A DNA stretch of 64,000 nucleotides from Chachezhania sediminis (GCF_009765275.1 NZ_VOPH01000007.1:124001-188000); one strand, 5' to 3'. Counted from the first letter of the stretch, positions 1-9,101 are shown. Notes: generated by a model from the letters alone, not told the origin. Numbers and translations: made by a program.

Positions 1-1
1 G

Positions 2-907
2 GAGTTTTATCCGCGCAAGGGCGAAACCGACCTGCCCGCCACGATCGCCGTCTACAACCTGAAAGGTGGCGTGGCCAAGACAAGCCTGACCAGCAACCTG
101 TCGGAATTCCTGGCCGTACGCGGATACCGTGTGCTGCTGATCGATCTCGATCCGCAGGGCAGCCTGTCTGACCTGTTCGACGTCAAGGCCGACATAGACG
201 ATCTGCCGTCGATCTACGACGTATTGCGCACCGAAGGGCCGGTCCCCATTACCGAGGCAATCGCCCCCACCTATTTCCCGAACATCGACATCGTGCCCGG
301 GTCGCTTTCGATGACCGAGTTCGAATTCGAGACCTCCGCCTCGTTCCGGCTCGCCGACGGGGTTGGCACGCCCTGGCACCGCAAGATCGTCAATGCGCTG
401 GAACTGGTCGATTCGTACTACGACGTGATCCTTTTCGATACGCCGCCGCACATGAGCTTTGCCGTCATCGCCGCCGTCTTCGCGGCAAACGGCCTTCTCA
501 TCCCCGTCTCTGCCGGGATGCTAGACGTCGTCAGCCTGGAAAAGTTCCTCGATCTCGGGGCCAGCACGCTCGAAGTCGTGGAACAGGTGGAGCAGGAGAA
601 GGAATACGACTTCATGCGCTTCATCCTGACGCGGTATTCCCCGCACGATCAGGCACAACTGCAGCTGAGTTCGTTCCTGCGCTCCCAGCTTGGGCCGGCG
701 ATGCTGAAAACGGACTTCCTGAACTCTGCCGCCATCGGCGACGGGTCGAATGCGATGCAGCCGATCATGGAGCTTGGGCCCCAGGCGGCCGGCACCCGGA
801 AGACATACGACCGCATCTTCGAATGCCTGCAGAACATCACCTACGAGGTGGAAGAAGAGATCATGGCCTCGTGGGGCTTCAAGTTGCCCAAGATGGGGGG
901 TGAATGA
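2..907 (+). CDS. repA: Plasmid partition ATPase RepA (ParA family), 5' end outside the window
   Basis: ParA-type ATPase that segregates the plasmid with RepB and, in repABC systems, represses its own operon. Reading frame 2 is open from the first base, so about 301 C-terminal residues are seen and the N-terminal regulatory part lies outside the window. The deviant Walker A is NLKGGVAKTS (bases 56-85), followed by LLIDLDPQGSLSDL and a Walker B of type VILFDTPP. A GTG at 71 falls inside the Walker A motif and cannot be the real start. The stop overlaps repB in an ATGA junction. The family and the repB-repC order support a repABC replicon; the exact compatibility group cannot be told from sequence alone. 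Confidence 0.93.
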   Translation, partial: EFYPRKGETDLPATIAVYNLKGGVAKTSLTSNLSEFLAVRGYRVLLIDLDPQGSLSDLFDVKADIDDLPSIYDVLRTEGPVPITEAIAPTYFPNIDIVPGSLSMTEFEFETSASFRLADGVGTPWHRKIVNALELVDSYYDVILFDTPPHMSFAVIAAVFAANGLLIPVSAGMLDVVSLEKFLDLGASTLEVVEQVEQEKEYDFMRFILTRYSPHDQAQLQLSSFLRSQLGPAMLKTDFLNSAAIGDGSNAMQPIMELGPQAAGTRKTYDRIFECLQNITYEVEEEIMASWGFKLPKMGGE

Positions 908-1902
908 TGGCCCGGAAGCTTCTTGGCGATGTCGGCGGCCCCGATGACCGCGACGAGACAGAGACGTCCCCTGCCCGCCCCCGGCGGCGGAGTTCGCTGA
1001 TCCAGGGCGGCGCCGCGGCGCCGAGGTATATCGAGGCCTCTGCCCGGTCACAGTCCGAACGGACGCACCAGGACATCCAGATCGATCAGATCCAGCCCAG
1101 CCGGATCGAGGACCGTATCGACGTGAACGAAGGCCTGGACGAGCTTGTCGATAACATCGACAAGAACGGTCAGCAGATCCCGATCATCGTCCGGATCGTC
1201 AACCAGGAAAAACCCTACGAGATCGTTGCAGGCCGCCGCAGGCTGGCCGCATTGCGCAAGCTCGGCCGGACGACGGTCAAGGGCTACATCACCCGGATGT
1301 CCGACAAGGAAGCCTTCATCGCGCAGGGGATCGAGAATTCCGCGCGACTGGAGACCAGCTTCATCGAACGTGCCCGCACCGCGGTCAAGGCGTCCGAGGC
1401 CGGGTTCCTGCAGGACGATATCTCGGAGTTCCTGGCCATCAGCCAGCCGCTCGTTTCGGCCATGGTGCGGACCTACAAGTTCTTTGACGAGGACTGCGTC
1501 GTGGCTATCGGCCCCGCCCGCGGCATCGGCCGCCGGAAATGGGACCAGTTGATGACGCTGTGCAAGGACGGCAAGATCGGGCCCGACCAGATCCAGCCGC
1601 TGATCGACCCGACGATTGCCGAAAGCTCGGACCGGTTCGAGGATCTCTTCACCAAGGTCGCGGCCGGGGTGGAGGGCAAGGCAAAGGCACCCTCCTCCCG
1701 GTCGAAACCGGGCGCACGCGGCGCCGTGAAGACGACATCGAGAAGCTATGTGAATGGCAGCTACGCATCGCAGCGCATGTCGCGGCAGCTTCTGATCAAG
1801 GCCGGGAAATCCGCGGACGAAGGTCTACTCGACTACATCTCGGACCGTCTTCCGCAGCTTATCGAGGACTTCAGGGCAACAAAGGCGCCGCCGGAAAAGT
1901 GA
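904..1902 (+). CDS. repB: Plasmid partition protein RepB (ParB family)
   Basis: Centromere-binding partition protein of 332 residues, usual for RepB. It starts at the ATG overlapping the repA stop (a second ATG follows directly). The ParB nuclease-like domain begins near IQIDQIQPSRIEDR (about residue 58) and includes GRRRLAALRKLGR (about 110). A helix-turn-helix follows around LQDDISEFLAISQPLVS (about 160-180). The N-terminus MARKLLGDVGG is typical of RepB. It is expected to load on the palindromes at 1938, 3684 and 3828 and to stimulate RepA ATPase. All ParB landmarks are intact. Confidence 0.93.
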   Translation: MMARKLLGDVGGPDDRDETETSPARPRRRSSLIQGGAAAPRYIEASARSQSERTHQDIQIDQIQPSRIEDRIDVNEGLDELVDNIDKNGQQIPIIVRIVNQEKPYEIVAGRRRLAALRKLGRTTVKGYITRMSDKEAFIAQGIENSARLETSFIERARTAVKASEAGFLQDDISEFLAISQPLVSAMVRTYKFFDEDCVVAIGPARGIGRRKWDQLMTLCKDGKIGPDQIQPLIDPTIAESSDRFEDLFTKVAAGVEGKAKAPSSRSKPGARGAVKTTSRSYVNGSYASQRMSRQLLIKAGKSADEGLLDYISDRLPQLIEDFRATKAPPEK

Positions 1903-1937
1903 ACTCTCAACCATATGATCTAAAACGGTAATTTATG

Positions 1938-1953
1938 TATTACCGCGGTTATA
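1938..1953. promoter_or_regulatory. parS-like palindrome, copy 1
   Basis: TATTACCGCGGTTATA, one base pair short of a perfect palindrome, lies 35 bp after the repB stop. The same core recurs downstream of repC at 3684 and 3828. Repetition around the rep genes is what makes it a candidate RepB binding site; binding itself is inferred. Confidence 0.65.
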
Positions 1954-2009
1954 TGGCACCAGGAACAAAAAGACAGGCCAACAGCAACACAGGAGCAGAC
2001 GAGCAGGCA

Positions 2010-2062
2010 AGAAAAGACCCCCCGAGATCGAAATCCCGAGAGGCCTTACCGTACTTGTAGCA
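2010..2062 (-). ncRNA. Candidate counter-transcribed RNA (incA-type) controlling repC
   Basis: repABC plasmids carry a small antisense RNA between repB and repC that limits RepC synthesis. On the minus strand here there is a -35-like TTGAAA (2091-2096), a 17-bp spacer and a -10-like TAAACC (2068-2073). About 50 nt downstream comes a strong hairpin: CTCGGGAT, UUCG tetraloop, ATCTCGGG (2040-2021, with G-U pairs), then TCTTTTCTT as terminator tail. The predicted RNA of about 52 nt matches the usual size (50-60 nt). Promoter and ends are inferred by eye. Confidence 0.6.
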
Positions 2063-2081
2063 AAGATGGTTTAGCCCTTTT

Positions 2082-3473
2082 GTGATCCTCTTTCAACACC
2101 GGACTCCGGTGAACGGTCTATTTTTGCCGTCTGAAATCAGGATGACACCACAACTGCCCGCGGCCAGGCCGCGTAGGCAAACGGAATATGTTTGCCAGAA
2201 TACAGGTCCCGCCCCTTCGCGCGTGGACCGCTGGGACCTATTGTCCGTCGTCACGGCACTTCGGAAGGAACTGGGGCTGGCCGACCGCGACATCATGGTC
2301 CTGCGCGCCCACCTTTCGGTTCTGCCCCACGGTCTGCTGGATCCCACCCGGCTGAACATATCGTTCATGAGCGTGTCCGAGATTCTGGGCCGTGCCTGCG
2401 GGATGGACGAACGGCGATTCCGCCGCGGCGAGGCCCGCCTGGAAGCCGCGGGTCTTGTGGCGCGGCGCCTTAGCGCGAACGGCCGCCGCTTTCCCGAACG
2501 CAACGTCGAAGGGACCATCGTCAATGCCTATGGCATCGATCTGGCGCCGCTGCTGGCATGCTATGGCAACCTGCTCGATCAGCACCGAAGGATCGAGGAG
2601 GATCGCCTTGCACTTCGCGCCTTGAAGAACGCGATCAGCGCCCGGTTCACCGCGGTGATGAAAACCCTTGCCGCCAGCGCTGCACCCCTGCCCCACTGGA
2701 TCGACGACCTTCGCGAGCACCTGCGCAATGCCATCCGGCGCAAAGCGACGCCGCAGCATGAACTGCGTGCCATCGATGCCCGCATCAGCGAACTTGAAAA
2801 CAGCATACCCCCCATCGTAGACGACGCGCCTTCTCCGCGTCCTGCACCAATTCGCGCCGATAGCCACGCGAGCGGCACGGTGCGTATCACCACGGAATCG
2901 GAGCCCCGATCTGCTCCCACGACAAGCCAGCCGGACACGCCCCCCGACGATGACGGTCAAACTGTCCGGCACATAGAGTCGAAACAAAAAGAAAGAAATT
3001 CTCCGACGCCATGCCACGGATTGGAAACAGGTATCGACGGCAACTGGCAACAACTTCACACAATGGCAACGTATTATCCGGCTCCGCCCTCGTCCCCACA
3101 TCAAACGGCAAAGATCTTGTTCGAGTTCTCATCCTTTCTGGGACTGGGCACGAACACGGTCGAAAAGGCTATCGAGAGTCTTGGTCTTTTGGGTGCCCTG
3201 ATCGCGATCGACTACGTGGCAGAAAACATCTCGAAGATCGGCAAACCTCAGAGCTATCTGATGTCAATGCTCCGATGCAGGGAACAAGGAGAGGCAATCG
3301 CCGGCGGCCGTCTTCCTCCGGTTAATGTCCGCAGGGCTTCAGGTCGGGACCAGATGGCGCGAGCAATGTATGCAAGCAAGGATATGCCGTCACCCGAACA
3401 GGTCTTGTCCCCCTATATGACCGGACGGCACTACACCCGCGCCAATACCGAGATGCTTGGAGCCCCTGCATGA
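2082..3473 (+). CDS. repC: Plasmid replication initiator RepC
   Basis: Initiator of repABC replicons; in the family the origin lies inside this gene. The protein has 463 residues from a GTG at 2082; QHRTP near the N-terminus resembles other RepC starts. An ATG at 2142 is an alternative, and neither has a good ribosome binding site. The N-terminal winged-helix domain runs from WDLLSVVTALRKELGL to about residue 170 (LSANGRRFPERNVEGTIVNAYGIDL). A low-complexity Pro/Ser linker (about 240-320) precedes a C-terminal domain. That C-terminal part diverges from the common RepC type, whereas the decayed repC copy at 19.6 kb is closer to the common form. Confidence 0.88.
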   Translation: MILFQHRTPVNGLFLPSEIRMTPQLPAARPRRQTEYVCQNTGPAPSRVDRWDLLSVVTALRKELGLADRDIMVLRAHLSVLPHGLLDPTRLNISFMSVSEILGRACGMDERRFRRGEARLEAAGLVARRLSANGRRFPERNVEGTIVNAYGIDLAPLLACYGNLLDQHRRIEEDRLALRALKNAISARFTAVMKTLAASAAPLPHWIDDLREHLRNAIRRKATPQHELRAIDARISELENSIPPIVDDAPSPRPAPIRADSHASGTVRITTESEPRSAPTTSQPDTPPDDDGQTVRHIESKQKERNSPTPCHGLETGIDGNWQQLHTMATYYPAPPSSPHQTAKILFEFSSFLGLGTNTVEKAIESLGLLGALIAIDYVAENISKIGKPQSYLMSMLRCREQGEAIAGGRLPPVNVRRASGRDQMARAMYASKDMPSPEQVLSPYMTGRHYTRANTEMLGAPA

Positions 3474-3683
3474 TTGGTCATCAGATGATGAGCAATCTGA
3501 TCTTTGGTCCAGCCTGAAACCTTGTCGGGCTCGACAAAGTCATCTGCACTGCTTTTCGCGAACCCGCGTGGAGATCAAGATAGATGCGCGGACCAAAGCG
3601 GGCCGTCAGGGAAAAGCTCACCGCATTCCGTATCACCTGGATCCTCTGTCCGGCATCTACTACCATTGCCGGCATACCAGGCC

Positions 3684-3701
3684 ATATAACCGCGGTTATA
3701 T
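3684..3701. promoter_or_regulatory. parS-like palindrome, copy 2 (perfect)
   Basis: ATATAACCGCGGTTATAT is a perfect 18-bp palindrome about 210 bp downstream of repC. It shares the AACCGCGGTT core with the copies at 1938 and 3828. It is the best candidate centromere site for RepB. Confidence 0.7.
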
Positions 3702-3827
3702 CCTCCGTCCCATACCCGGGGTCCGACGAAGACCGACCGTTCAGCCAAACCATCATCTTGGTTCGGACATGTCCGCCATCCCAACTCCGGGTCTGCAGAC
3801 CTCTGACAGACCGCCGCCGCGGCGCGG

Positions 3828-3845
3828 GTATAGCCGCGGTTATAC
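3828..3845. promoter_or_regulatory. parS-like palindrome, copy 3
   Basis: GTATAGCCGCGGTTATAC is an 18-bp palindrome with one mismatched pair, 126 bp after the end of copy 2. The core matches the other copies. Confidence 0.65.
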
Positions 3846-4164
3846 GAAGGCAAAACCGGGGGAACGCCTGCACTGCCATGAGCTGTCGATGCTGACCAAG
3901 CTAATCCCGGTCGAAAAGACAACCCTTTATCAAGGCAGCCGACTCCATCGTGTGTTCACGTCACGACCTTGGCATCCGCTCCAAACCGCGTCCAGCCGGC
4001 CTTGATAATGCAGGCCGCTGTCGGGCCCGATCTGCTCGGTTCCATGACAACGACGTCGGCGCCAGGGAGAACAATGCGAGTGCAGGGCAGGGGTCACGGA
4101 ATGCAGACATAGCTTTCTGTTGGCCACTTGCCTCCGTCCACGGCATAAAGTATCAGAGCGAAAC

Positions 4165-4177
4165 GTTATATCATAAC
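4165..4177. promoter_or_regulatory. Zur-box-like inverted repeat
   Basis: GTTATATCATAAC, an inverted repeat with 5-bp arms, matches the enterobacterial Zur core GTTATANTATAAC at 12 of 13 positions. It lies about 210 bp upstream of the family-5 ABC importer. Zinc control of the importer is inferred from this similarity alone. Confidence 0.45.
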
Positions 4178-4221
4178 ACTTGTCTGTTGAGCCAAGCACA
4201 GAGAGGTCCCGACTTGAATGA

Positions 4222-4242
4222 CGCTTTCGGTCTCCGAAAGCG
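4222..4242 (+). promoter_or_regulatory. Stable hairpin in the importer leader
   Basis: CGCTTTCGG, a 3-nt loop TCT and CCGAAAGCG form a perfect 9-bp stem. No T-run follows, so it is not a standard terminator; it may be a structured 5' leader or operator. Confidence 0.4.
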
Positions 4243-4390
4243 ACCTGAGCACCTGCGCCCAATCCACCCGGAGGATCAAGAAATCTCCCTCTGAGGAGAG
4301 AGAGCCGCCGGAAGGACGAGTGGAACTGATCAACGAACCGCCAGCCACGCGCCAACCCTTTCAAACCGTACATCACCAGGACCAGAAAAA

Positions 4391-5890
4391 ATGAGACGAC
4401 CCTTAGCCTTCCTGGCCGCCGCACTGATTTGTGCGGCCATGCCAGCGCTGGCCGACGATACGCTGGACGTTGTCGCCCAGTTCGAGATCAAGTCGCCCGA
4501 GCCGTCGACTTCAGGCTATATCTTCACCCGGATGGGCGTGGCCGAGACGCTGACGAACGCAGATCCGAAGGGCGCCCTGATCCCCGGTTTGGCTGCAAAC
4601 TGGTCCGTCAGCGATGACGGCCTGGCGTGGACCTTTGTCCTCCAGGAAGATGTGCGGTTCCACGACGGCACGCCCATGACTCCCGATGCCGTGGTCAATG
4701 CCCTGAACTTCGCAAGGTCCAAGCCCGGACCCTTGTCCAAGACGCCGATCTCGGCCATCGAAGCCGGGGACGGAACAGTCGTCCTGACGCTGTCCGAACC
4801 CTTTGCCGCGCTGCCGGCCTATCTGGCGCATTACACGACCCAGATCCTGGCGCCAGCGGCATATGACGCCGACGGGGCAGGGGTGCAGGTCATCGGCACC
4901 GGCCCGTATCGTGTCACGGATCTGGCTCCGCCGCTGAGCCTGAAGGCCGAGGTCTTCCCGGAATACTGGGGCGCAGCGCCCAATGTGCCCAATGTCAGCT
5001 ATTCGGGCGTCAGCCGGGCGGAAACCCGGGCGTTGATGGCGGAGTCGGGCGAGGCCGATTTCGTCTTCGGACTGGACCCTGCTTCAGTTGCGCGGCTGGG
5101 AATGCTGGACGGGGTCTCGGTACATTCCGTGGCGATCCCGCGCACCTTGCTGTTGAAAGTGAACGCCGGTCATCCCGCGTTGTCAGAACCCAAGGCACGT
5201 CAGGCGCTGAGCCTTGCGATCGACCGCGAAGGCATCGCACGCGCCGTTCTGCGCTATCCCGAAGGGGCCAGCCAGCTGTTCCCGCCGTCGGTCGGGGACT
5301 GGCATGATGCGTCGCTGCCGCCGCTGGCCTATGATCCCAAAGCCGCGAAGGCGTTGCTCGCTGATCTCGGCTGGGTGCCGGGCGCCGACGGGATCCTGAG
5401 CCGCGACGGGCAGCCCTTCGCGATCACGCTGACGACCTATCCCGACCGTCCCGAACTGCCGTTGGTTGCGGCCGTCCTCGAACAGCAGTTCCGCGCCATC
5501 GGCGTGGATCTAACCATCGACACCACGAATTCGTCGGAAATCACCTCGCGTCATGCCGACGGTTCGCTGGACCTGGGCCTGATCGCGCGGAATTTCGGGT
5601 TGATCCCGAATCCGATCGGAACGGTCCTTTCGGATTATGCGCCCTCGGGCGACTGGGGTGCCATGGGCTGGGACAACGCCGAGATGGTGGATCTGGCCCA
5701 TAACGTCGCCCGCGGCGACGGTGGCTATGCCGAACGCTCCCGGATGGTGGCGATCCTGCAGGCCGAATTGCCCGTGATCCCTATTGCCTGGTACATGCAG
5801 ACGCTTGCCGTGAACGCGGCTGTCGAGGGCACGGTCATCGATCCGTGGGAACGGTCCTTCGGTCTTCAGAACCTGCGGCTTGCCGAATGA
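4391..5890 (+). CDS. Family-5 ABC substrate-binding protein (peptide/nickel/metallophore class)
   Basis: Periplasmic binding protein of 499 residues with a clear Sec signal (MRRPLAFLAAALICAAMPALA, cleaved before DD). The mature part is a SBP_bac_5 fold, recognised from LIPGLAANWSVSDDGLAWTF, VRFHDGTPMTPDAVVNAL and the family's VIGTGPYRV stretch. It heads a four-gene operon and its stop overlaps the first permease (ATGA). Family members bind di/oligopeptides, nickel, heme or metal-opine complexes; the ligand cannot be read from the sequence. The Zur-like box upstream points to a zinc-related ligand, by inference only. Confidence 0.88.
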   Translation: MRRPLAFLAAALICAAMPALADDTLDVVAQFEIKSPEPSTSGYIFTRMGVAETLTNADPKGALIPGLAANWSVSDDGLAWTFVLQEDVRFHDGTPMTPDAVVNALNFARSKPGPLSKTPISAIEAGDGTVVLTLSEPFAALPAYLAHYTTQILAPAAYDADGAGVQVIGTGPYRVTDLAPPLSLKAEVFPEYWGAAPNVPNVSYSGVSRAETRALMAESGEADFVFGLDPASVARLGMLDGVSVHSVAIPRTLLLKVNAGHPALSEPKARQALSLAIDREGIARAVLRYPEGASQLFPPSVGDWHDASLPPLAYDPKAAKALLADLGWVPGADGILSRDGQPFAITLTTYPDRPELPLVAAVLEQQFRAIGVDLTIDTTNSSEITSRHADGSLDLGLIARNFGLIPNPIGTVLSDYAPSGDWGAMGWDNAEMVDLAHNVARGDGGYAERSRMVAILQAELPVIPIAWYMQTLAVNAAVEGTVIDPWERSFGLQNLRLAE

Positions 5891-6816
5891 AGACACTTGC
5901 GACACGTGGTGTCCAGGCCGTGATGGTCGCCCTGCTGATCGGGGCGGCCACATTCGCGATGATGCGCAGCCTGCCGGGCGACGCAGCATATCGCATCGCC
6001 GCCGGGCGCTATGGCTATGACAATGTCGACACGGCCGCCGCCGATGCGGTGCGCGAGGAACTGGGCCTGGGCGGCCCGGCGCTGCCCGCCTTCCTATCCT
6101 GGCTGGGCGATCTGTTCCGGCTGGATTTTGGCCGCTCGCTGGTGTCGGGCCAGCCCGTGATGGCCGAGATCGGTCACCAATTGGGTGCCTCGCTGGCACT
6201 GGCCGGGGCGGCGGTGCTGCTGTCGCTGATGATCGGCCCGCCGCTTGGCATCCTGGCGGGGCTGCGGCCGGGGGGCGCGCTCGATCGTGCGCTGCTGGTG
6301 GTGTCGACCGGGCTGAAGGCGGTGCCGCAGTTCCTGATGGCGCTGCTGCTGATCCTGCTCCTGGCGGTACAGTTGCGCTGGCTTCCGGCAGCGGGATATG
6401 GAGATGCGCGCCATTTCATCCTTCCAGCCCTTGCGCTGGCGCTTGGCCTTGCGGCGGTCAATGCCCGCATCGCGCGCGACGCGATGGCGCGGGTCGGGGC
6501 GATGCCGTTCTACAGTTTCGCGCAGTGGAAGGGCCTGTCGCGCCGGCAGGCGCTGCTGCGCCATGGGCTGCGCAATGTCTCGGTTCCGCTGCTCACCTAT
6601 CTGGGCCTGCAATTCGTGACGCTGGTCGAAGGCGTCGTGGTTGTCGAGTCGATCTTCGGTTGGCCCGGCATCGGCCATGCGCTGGTCCACGCGATCTTTT
6701 CGCGCGACGTGCCGATGGTTCAGGGCACGGCGCTGGTCTTGGGGCTGAGCTTTGTCCTTCTGAACGCGCTGATCGATCTGGCCGTCGCGCGCATCGACCC
6801 TCGGGGGACGGCATGA
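5887..6816 (+). CDS. ABC importer permease, DppB/NikB type
   Basis: Inner-membrane permease of 309 residues, starting at the ATG that overlaps the previous stop (MKTLATRGVQAVMVALLIG) rather than at an upstream in-frame start at 5845. About six membrane segments are visible. The EAA-loop region near YSFAQWKGLSRRQALLRHGL contacts the ATPase. The C-terminal LTYLGLQFVTLVEGVVVVES and IFGWPGIGHALVHAIFSRD are hallmarks of DppB-type permeases. It overlaps the next permease by 4 bp. Confidence 0.88.
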   Translation: MKTLATRGVQAVMVALLIGAATFAMMRSLPGDAAYRIAAGRYGYDNVDTAAADAVREELGLGGPALPAFLSWLGDLFRLDFGRSLVSGQPVMAEIGHQLGASLALAGAAVLLSLMIGPPLGILAGLRPGGALDRALLVVSTGLKAVPQFLMALLLILLLAVQLRWLPAAGYGDARHFILPALALALGLAAVNARIARDAMARVGAMPFYSFAQWKGLSRRQALLRHGLRNVSVPLLTYLGLQFVTLVEGVVVVESIFGWPGIGHALVHAIFSRDVPMVQGTALVLGLSFVLLNALIDLAVARIDPRGTA

Positions 6817-7625
6817 GCGATATCGCAGTTCCGATGCACGCGCCCGCGAACTGGGGCAGGATGACCGGTGCGGCGCTGGTCGTCGCCGTGCTGGCCTTCG
6901 CGCTGTTGGGCCCCTTGATCGTGCCCGGCGATCCTTTCGCGCAATCCCTGATGAAGGCGCTGGCCGGGCCCGATGCGGCGGGACCTCTGGGCTATGACCA
7001 TCTGGGCCGGTCGATCTTCCACCGTCTGGCCTATGCCCTGCGCCTGTCGCCAGCCATTGCACTGGCCGCTGTGGTGACGGCCGGTGCCGCCGGGCTGATG
7101 CTTGGCACGCTGGCGGCAGGCCGGGGCGGGTGGACCGACCGGATGCTGACGGTGCTGGCCGACGCGTTGCTGGCGTTGCCGGGGCTGCTGCTTGTGCTGA
7201 TCGTGCTGGCCATGGTGCCGGGCACGGCGCTTGGCTTCTGGGCAGGGCTATCGCTGGTGCTGTGGGTCGAATTCTTCCGTCTGACCCGCGCCGCCACCCG
7301 CGACACGCTGGCCTCGTCCGCGGTCGAGGCATCGCGGCTGCTGGGCTTCGGGCCGGTCTACATCTTCCGCATCCATGTCTGGCCCGAGATCGCGCCGATG
7401 ATGCTGACCGCCGCGGCCTTCGGCACGGCGACGGCGATCATGGCCATCGCGGCCCTTGGCTTTGTCCATGTCGGCATGCGTGCGCCCACGCCCGAGCTGG
7501 GGCTGATGATGGTCGACCTTCTGCCCTATTGGCGCGAGGCGCCGCTGGCGCTTCTTTCGCCGGTGATCGCGACCTTCGCCCTGCTGCTGGGCCTGACCCT
7601 TCTGGCGGGGAGCCGTTCCGCATGA
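6813..7625 (+). CDS. ABC importer permease, DppC/NikC type
   Basis: Second inner-membrane permease, 270 residues, ATGA-coupled at both ends. LGYDHLGRSIFHRLAYALRL is the DppC signature after the first membrane helix. The coupling loop is around EASRLLGFGPVYIFRIHVWP, and about five to six hydrophobic segments are present. It should pair with the upstream permease to form the channel. Confidence 0.88.
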   Translation: MSDIAVPMHAPANWGRMTGAALVVAVLAFALLGPLIVPGDPFAQSLMKALAGPDAAGPLGYDHLGRSIFHRLAYALRLSPAIALAAVVTAGAAGLMLGTLAAGRGGWTDRMLTVLADALLALPGLLLVLIVLAMVPGTALGFWAGLSLVLWVEFFRLTRAATRDTLASSAVEASRLLGFGPVYIFRIHVWPEIAPMMLTAAAFGTATAIMAIAALGFVHVGMRAPTPELGLMMVDLLPYWREAPLALLSPVIATFALLLGLTLLAGSRSA

Positions 7626-9064
7626 CCTTGCTGAAAGCCGAACACATCGCCGTTGCCGACGGTGCGACGACGATCCTGCAGCCACTGAGCCTGCACCTGG
7701 AGGCGGGCGAGCCGCTGGTGATCCTGGGCGAAACCGGATCGGGCAAAAGCCTTCTGGCGCAGGCCGTCATGGGGACGCTGCCGGCCGGGCTGGCAGCAAC
7801 GGGGCGCGTGTCGCTTGGGAACCGGATCCTGGACGCGGCGCGGGCGCAGGACTTTCGCCGCCTCTGGGGGCGCGAGATCGCGGTCCTGCCGCAGGAGCCG
7901 TGGCTGTCGCTGGACCCGTTGATGCGCGGGGCCGCGCAGGTGGCCGAGGCGCACCGGCTGGTGCGCGGGCTGGATGCGGCCGGGGCACGGCGGCGGGCCG
8001 CCTCGGACCTGGAGCATCTGGGCCTGGCCGGGGCCGGGGACCGCTATCCCCACCAGCTGTCGGGGGGCATGGCGCAGCGCGTTGCCATCGCGGCGGCGCG
8101 GGCCGGGGGCGCCCGGATCGTGATCGCGGACGAACCGACCAAGGGGCTGGACAGTGCGCGCCGGGACGATGTGGCCGAATTGTTGCTGGCCGAACTGGCG
8201 CGGGGCGGGGGCCTGATGGTCATCACCCACGACCTGGCACTGGCACGCCGGATCGGTGGCCGGATGATCGTCCTGCGCGAGGGCAGGGTGGTCGAGACGG
8301 GGCAAACCGCCACCGTGATGGCCGCCCCGCGCGAGGCCTATGCACGCGACCTGATCGCGGCGGATCCCGAAAGCTGGGGCCGGCGCCCCGCCGGGCCCCG
8401 TGGCGCGCCGGTGCTGGCAGCCAGCGACCTTGCGGCGGACCGGGGCGGCCGGCGGGTCTTTTCCGACCTGTCCCTTGCCCTCGCCGAAGGCGAGATCCTG
8501 GGCGTCACCGGTCCGTCGGGCTGTGGCAAGTCCACGCTGGGCGACACGCTTCTGGGTCTGGTCATGCCGGTATCCGGACGGGTGGAGCGCCAGCCGGGCC
8601 TGCCGCGGACGGCGTTCCAGAAGCTCTACCAGGATCCGGTCGCGGCCTTCCCGCGGCATCGTACCCTGGGCCGCACGCTGCGGGATACGGCTGCCCTGCA
8701 TGGCCAGACATCGAACCGGATCGACCAGCTGCTGACCCGCTTGCGCCTGTCACCGTCGCTGCTGGCCCGCAGGCCCGGCGCCGTGTCGGGCGGAGAGCTT
8801 CAGCGGCTTGCGGTCCTCAGGCTGCTGCTGACCCGGCCACGGTTCATCTTCGCGGACGAACCGACCTCCCGCCTTGATCCGATCACGCAACGGGAGGTGA
8901 TCGGGCTTCTGACGGAAACGGCTTCGCAGGAAGGGTGCGCGCTGGCCCTCGTCAGCCATGACACGGCATTGGTCGGCAAGACTGCGGACAGGGTGATCTC
9001 ACTCGATTCATGCCCGCCCGCAGAAGATCGGACCGGGAACAGACCTGTTCCGGCTGCGGTGTAA
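7622..9064 (+). CDS. Fused double ATPase of the family-5 ABC importer (DppD-DppF in one chain)
   Basis: A single 480-residue protein carries both nucleotide-binding domains, which are often separate genes in this family. Domain 1 has Walker A GETGSGKS, signature LSGGMAQR and Walker B IVIADEPT. Domain 2 (from about residue 260) has GPSGCGKST, VSGGELQR and FIFADEPTS. The start is the ATG overlapping the upstream permease stop; longer in-frame starts fall inside that permease. The operon ends here, followed by two strong hairpins. Confidence 0.88.
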   Translation: MTLLKAEHIAVADGATTILQPLSLHLEAGEPLVILGETGSGKSLLAQAVMGTLPAGLAATGRVSLGNRILDAARAQDFRRLWGREIAVLPQEPWLSLDPLMRGAAQVAEAHRLVRGLDAAGARRRAASDLEHLGLAGAGDRYPHQLSGGMAQRVAIAAARAGGARIVIADEPTKGLDSARRDDVAELLLAELARGGGLMVITHDLALARRIGGRMIVLREGRVVETGQTATVMAAPREAYARDLIAADPESWGRRPAGPRGAPVLAASDLAADRGGRRVFSDLSLALAEGEILGVTGPSGCGKSTLGDTLLGLVMPVSGRVERQPGLPRTAFQKLYQDPVAAFPRHRTLGRTLRDTAALHGQTSNRIDQLLTRLRLSPSLLARRPGAVSGGELQRLAVLRLLLTRPRFIFADEPTSRLDPITQREVIGLLTETASQEGCALALVSHDTALVGKTADRVISLDSCPPAEDRTGNRPVPAAV

Positions 9065-9101
9065 TGATCCCCAGTACGAGCATGGCACGCCCCGCACCGG
9101 A

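Larger units (their letters stand above)
3474..4390. other. Non-coding stretch after repC with parS-like sites and importer promoter region
   Basis: About 920 bp without a convincing gene; short open frames here show no recognisable domain or ribosome binding site. It holds two 18-bp palindromes (3684, 3828), a Zur-like inverted repeat (4165) and a strong hairpin (4222). The first half probably belongs to plasmid partition, the second half to control of the downstream ABC importer. Confidence 0.6.
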
